In this document: positions 60,955 to 64,000 of the stretch, one piece after another | How the letters are laid out: each line of letters opens with the position of its first letter | Numbering within the stretch: the stretch's first letter is position 1 | The notes under the pieces: generated by a model | What the model saw: the letters and a program-made list of their open reading frames with translations, nothing else | Told to the model about the DNA's origin: nothing | The model's database searches: none | Assembly (NCBI GenBank): GCA_950022695.1 | Contig: CATLLN010000002.1 | Coordinates: 450,520 to 514,519, forward strand | Reading direction: 5' to 3' | Source: an uncultured bacterium | Lineage (GTDB): Bacteria > Cyanobacteriota > Vampirovibrionia > Gastranaerophilales > Gastranaerophilaceae | Length of the DNA stretch: 64,000 nucleotides | Translations under genes and position numbers: made by a program

Positions 60955-61620
60955 ATGAAGAAAAAAATTGTAATTTTTGACCTGGACGGTACACTAATAA
61001 ATACCCTTGAAGATTTGAAAGACAGTACAAATTACGCGCTTAGCCGTTTAAATTATCCTGAAAGAACAATAAACGAAATATGTCAATTTGTAGGAAATGG
61101 TGTTGCAAAACTTATTGAACGTGCAATTCCGGATGGAAAGGATAATCCTGATTTTCAACAGTGTCTTGAAATTTTTAAAAAACATTATTCTAAAAATATG
61201 TATAATAAAACCGCGCCATACGACAAAATTCTTCAGATATTAAAAACTTTAAAACAAAATGGATACATTACAGCAGTTGTTTCAAATAAATTTGATATGG
61301 CAGTAAAAGAATTATGCAGCAAATATTTTTCCGGTTTAATTGATTTTGCAGCAGGAGAAAATGAGGTTTGCGGAATAAGAAAAAAACCTGCTCCTGACAC
61401 AGTTTTAAAAGTATTAGAAAAATTTAATCTAACCAACAATGAGGCTGTTTATGTTGGTGATTCAGATGTTGATATTATGACAGCCAAGAACTCTAAAATG
61501 CCTTGTATCAGTGTCACATGGGGTTTCAGAAACCGCGAATTTTTAATAAATAATAATGCAGAAATCATAATTGATTCACCTGATGAGATTATAGATATTT
61601 TAGAAAACAGACTTAAGTAA
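60955..61620 (+). CDS. gph: HAD-family phosphoglycolate phosphatase-like hydrolase
   Basis: 221 residues from the ATG at 60955; the transcript would be leaderless. HAD motifs: VIFDLDGTLINTLED (nucleophile Asp), AVVSNKFD, GIRKKPAPDTVL (Lys) and VYVGDSDVDIMTAKNSKM. The cap domain (YPERTINEICQFVGNGVAKLI) is of the Gph/PGP type. Phosphoglycolate is the likely substrate, but HAD specificity is uncertain from sequence. Enolase follows 60 nt later with its own strong ribosome binding site. Confidence 0.85.
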   Translation: MKKKIVIFDLDGTLINTLEDLKDSTNYALSRLNYPERTINEICQFVGNGVAKLIERAIPDGKDNPDFQQCLEIFKKHYSKNMYNKTAPYDKILQILKTLKQNGYITAVVSNKFDMAVKELCSKYFSGLIDFAAGENEVCGIRKKPAPDTVLKVLEKFNLTNNEAVYVGDSDVDIMTAKNSKMPCISVTWGFRNREFLINNNAEIIIDSPDEIIDILENRLK

Positions 61621-61679
61621 CCGGACTGATTCAATTAACTTTTAAATAACTTATCCTTATTTTAAAAGGAGAGTTTAAA

Positions 61680-62957
61680 ATGTCCAGTGCAATAAAAAAT
61701 ATTCATGCCCGTCAGATTCTTGATTCACGCGGCAACCCTACAATCGAAGTTGAAGTTAAATTATTTTCAGGTGAAAATGGCATTGCCTCAGTTCCATCAG
61801 GTGCATCAACCGGCAAATTTGAAGCACTTGAACTAAGAGATAATGAAGGGGATTTTGACGGTAAAAGTGTTAAAAAAGCAGTAAACAATATCAATAAAAT
61901 TATTGCACCGGCTTTGATAAATAAAAACGTTGATAACCAGTATTTAATTGATCGTACATTAATTACGCTTGACGGTACCGAAAATAAAAGCACATTAGGT
62001 GCTAATGCAACACTCGGAGTTTCAATGGCATGTGCAAGAGCAGGAGCAAATTGTTACGGAATTCCTTTATATGAATACCTTGGCGGGATTAACGCATCTA
62101 TCATGCCTGTTCCGATGATGAACATTTTAAACGGCGGAGCGCATGCAAATAATAATATTGAATTTCAGGAATTCATGATTGCACCGGTCGGGGCAAAAAG
62201 TTTTTCAGAAGCCATACAAATTGGGGCAGAAGTTTTTTATTCACTTAAAAAAATCTTAAATAAGAAAAACTTTTCAACAGGTGTCGGTGATGAAGGCGGT
62301 TTTGCACCTAACCTTGAAACAAACTCCGATGCGATTGATCTTGTAATTGAAGCTATTCAAGCTGCAAACTACACAACTGATCAAGTAAAAATTTGTCTTG
62401 ATGTAGCTTCAAGTGAATTTTATAATAACGGAAAATATTTTATAAAAGATTCCGCATATAACAGTATTGAATTTGCAGAAATTTTAGAAAATCTGGTTAA
62501 TAAATATCCAATAATTTCTATAGAGGACGGCATGGCAGAAGATGATTGGGAAGGATGGAAACATTTGACACAAAACATTGGACGTAAATGTCAGCTTGTC
62601 GGAGATGATCTTTTTGTAACTAACATAAAACGAATCAAACAAGGGATAAAAGAATCTGCCGCAAACTCTGTATTAATAAAATTAAACCAGATAGGTACTG
62701 TTTCAGAAACTCTTGAAGCAATAAATCTTGCCAAAAACAATAATTATACAACAATAATTTCCCACCGTTCGGGTGAAACCGAAGATACATTTATTGCCGA
62801 TTTAGCAGTAGCAGTAAACTCTGGACTTATTAAAACCGGTTCACTTTCACGTTCGGAAAGAGTTGCAAAATATAACAGACTCCTAAAAATCGAACAGAAA
62901 CTCGGTAAAAACGCAAAATATCTCGGTATGAACGCTTTTAATCCGAAAAAATATTGA
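61680..62957 (+). CDS. eno: Enolase
   Basis: 425 residues; 2-phosphoglycerate to phosphoenolpyruvate in glycolysis. Signatures: [89 protein letters not shown] and [18 protein letters not shown]. The metal-binding Asp/Glu/Asp and catalytic Lys and His are all in these motifs. AAAGGAGAG precedes the ATG. Confidence 0.97.
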   Translation: MSSAIKNIHARQILDSRGNPTIEVEVKLFSGENGIASVPSGASTGKFEALELRDNEGDFDGKSVKKAVNNINKIIAPALINKNVDNQYLIDRTLITLDGTENKSTLGANATLGVSMACARAGANCYGIPLYEYLGGINASIMPVPMMNILNGGAHANNNIEFQEFMIAPVGAKSFSEAIQIGAEVFYSLKKILNKKNFSTGVGDEGGFAPNLETNSDAIDLVIEAIQAANYTTDQVKICLDVASSEFYNNGKYFIKDSAYNSIEFAEILENLVNKYPIISIEDGMAEDDWEGWKHLTQNIGRKCQLVGDDLFVTNIKRIKQGIKESAANSVLIKLNQIGTVSETLEAINLAKNNNYTTIISHRSGETEDTFIADLAVAVNSGLIKTGSLSRSERVAKYNRLLKIEQKLGKNAKYLGMNAFNPKKY

Positions 62958-63014
62958 TTATTTTAAATTTGTTTTCTATAATCATAGTAAATATTATTTA
63001 AAAAGGAAAAAACT

Positions 63015-64000
63015 ATGATTATAATTATGGAGCGTGACGCAAGTAAGATTAATATCCAAACCGTCACAGATTTATTAAAGGAACACGGATTTCAGGTTCT
63101 TGTAAAAGAAGGCGATGTTCATACAGTAATTGATGCACTCGGGGATAAAACAACATTATCGCCGGGAAGAATTGAAGCACTTGAAGGGGTAAAACAAATT
63201 AAGTTTATCCGTGAACCTTTCAGGCTTGCATCCCGTGACAGAAAATCAGAAGATACAGTTATTGAATTTGAAAACGGTGTAAAAATCGGTGGCGCTAACC
63301 GTCCGGTTGCAATGGTAGGTCCGTGTTCTGTTGAAGAAGATTATGAAGGATTACGCCAGGTTGCATTTGCAGCAAAAGAACTTGGATGCCAATTCCTCCG
63401 CGGCGGAGCATTCAAACCAAGAACATCACCTTATGATTTTGACGGATTAGGCGAAAAAGGCTTACAACTTCTTGCCCGTGCTAAAGAAGAAACCGGACTT
63501 CTGGTCGTTACAGAATTGATGGATTCTGCTGATTTAGATTTAGTATGTAAATACGCTGATATTATCCAAATCGGTGCAAGAAACATGCAAAATTTTAAAC
63601 TTTTGAAATCAGTCGGCAAATGCAACAAACCTGTTATCTTAAAAAGAGGTCCTGCAAATACAATCAGAGAATTCCTGCTTGCGGCAGAACATATTATGTA
63701 TAACGGAAACGAAAAAGTTATTCTTTGCGAACGCGGTTTGAAAAGTTTTGACAGCGCATTTACAAGAAATCTTCTTGATATTTCAGCAGTTCCTGTTATT
63801 AAAAAGTATTCTCACCTTCCGATTATTGTTGACCCAAGCCACGGTACAGGTCAAAGATACTTGATTGAACCAATGGCAAAAGCAGGACTTGTAGTAGGTG
63901 CTGACGGTATTATGGTTGAAGTTCATCACAATCCGTCCCAAGCACTTAGTGATGGAAAACAAAGTCTTTCTATTCCGCAGTTTAAAGAAGTTTTCTCAAG
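63015..64000 (+). CDS. aroF: 3-deoxy-7-phosphoheptulonate (DAHP) synthase, 5' part (runs off the window)
   Basis: 328 codons visible from the ATG at 63015 (AAAAGGAAA upstream); the gene is open at the window end. The N-terminal ferredoxin-like domain (IIIMERDASKINIQTVTDLL) marks the type seen in Thermotoga and cyanobacteria, where it mediates feedback control by aromatic amino acids. The barrel shows VAMVGPCSVE, FLRGGAFKPRTSPYDF, QIGARNMQNF, VILKRGPANTI and VDPSHGTGQ. It condenses phosphoenolpyruvate, the product of enolase next door, with erythrose-4-phosphate. Confidence 0.95.
   Translation, partial: MIIIMERDASKINIQTVTDLLKEHGFQVLVKEGDVHTVIDALGDKTTLSPGRIEALEGVKQIKFIREPFRLASRDRKSEDTVIEFENGVKIGGANRPVAMVGPCSVEEDYEGLRQVAFAAKELGCQFLRGGAFKPRTSPYDFDGLGEKGLQLLARAKEETGLLVVTELMDSADLDLVCKYADIIQIGARNMQNFKLLKSVGKCNKPVILKRGPANTIREFLLAAEHIMYNGNEKVILCERGLKSFDSAFTRNLLDISAVPVIKKYSHLPIIVDPSHGTGQRYLIEPMAKAGLVVGADGIMVEVHHNPSQALSDGKQSLSIPQFKEVFS

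Overview
The window is low-G+C bacterial chromosome, apparently from an uncultured gut-type cyanobacterial relative (Gastranaerophilales/Vampirovibrionia). This is inference. It rests on several prepilins with the near-identical N-terminus FTLAEVLITLGIIGVVAAMT, lysine/peptidoglycan synthesis through LL-diaminopimelate aminotransferase, an AT-rich genome with Shine-Dalgarno sites of the AAAGGAG type, and a group of lineage-type hypothetical proteins that share a short N-terminal signature. No rRNA is present to settle it.

Region 1 (0-39 kb) is mostly core chromosome. It holds a repeat-containing surface or phage-type protein (34), the primary sigma factor (1642), an rRNA methyltransferase and quinolinate synthase, a PilM/PilN-like plus PilO-like type IV pilus pair (4500-6789), a radical SAM protein, chorismate synthase, a lone receiver protein and a mutarotase. 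A stretch of secreted proteins and small regulators follows (11-20 kb): three matrixin-like zinc proteases, five XRE-type regulators and two single-gene prepilins. Each prepilin is divergent from its own XRE regulator across a palindromic promoter region. Next come a UvrD/PcrA helicase, RNase HI, carbonic anhydrase, thioredoxin, an HExxH-type hypothetical, a GT9 glycosyltransferase, DapL, a P-loop kinase and a NifX-like/TSCPD pair. A 1933-residue protein has a split papain-like active site and a C9 tract. FtsZ, ProB/ProA, a PpiC-type isomerase and tRNA-Met(CAT) complete the region.

Region 2 (39.2-59.5 kb) looks acquired and defence-rich. After the tRNA there is a small inverted-repeat element, a metallo-beta-lactamase-fold hydrolase and a Mu-like transposition module (DDE transposase, MuB-like ATPase, integrase-type fragment, DUF1804-like HTH protein). 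Then follow a large nuclease/SF1-helicase fusion, three small genes and a compact type I restriction-modification operon. That operon carries four extra genes, two of them membrane proteins, interleaved between hsdM, hsdS and hsdR. A catalytic-domain-only tyrosine recombinase, a PD-(D/E)XK-like protein and a hipBA toxin-antitoxin pair close the island. A C-terminally truncated flavodoxin at 59.45 kb probably marks its right edge. Two arrays of an exact 11-bp-period GTTCAAA motif lie inside the island in opposite orientation.

Region 3 (59.5-64 kb) returns to core genes: a membrane protein, a winged-helix protein, a phosphoglycolate-phosphatase-like HAD enzyme, enolase and the 5' part of DAHP synthase, which runs off the window.

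Regulatory themes visible in the sequence are bidirectional terminators between convergent genes, frequent 4-nt stop/start overlaps, and at least four promoters whose -10 box lies only 6-9 nt from the ATG, implying leaderless mRNAs. No CRISPR array or rRNA gene was seen.
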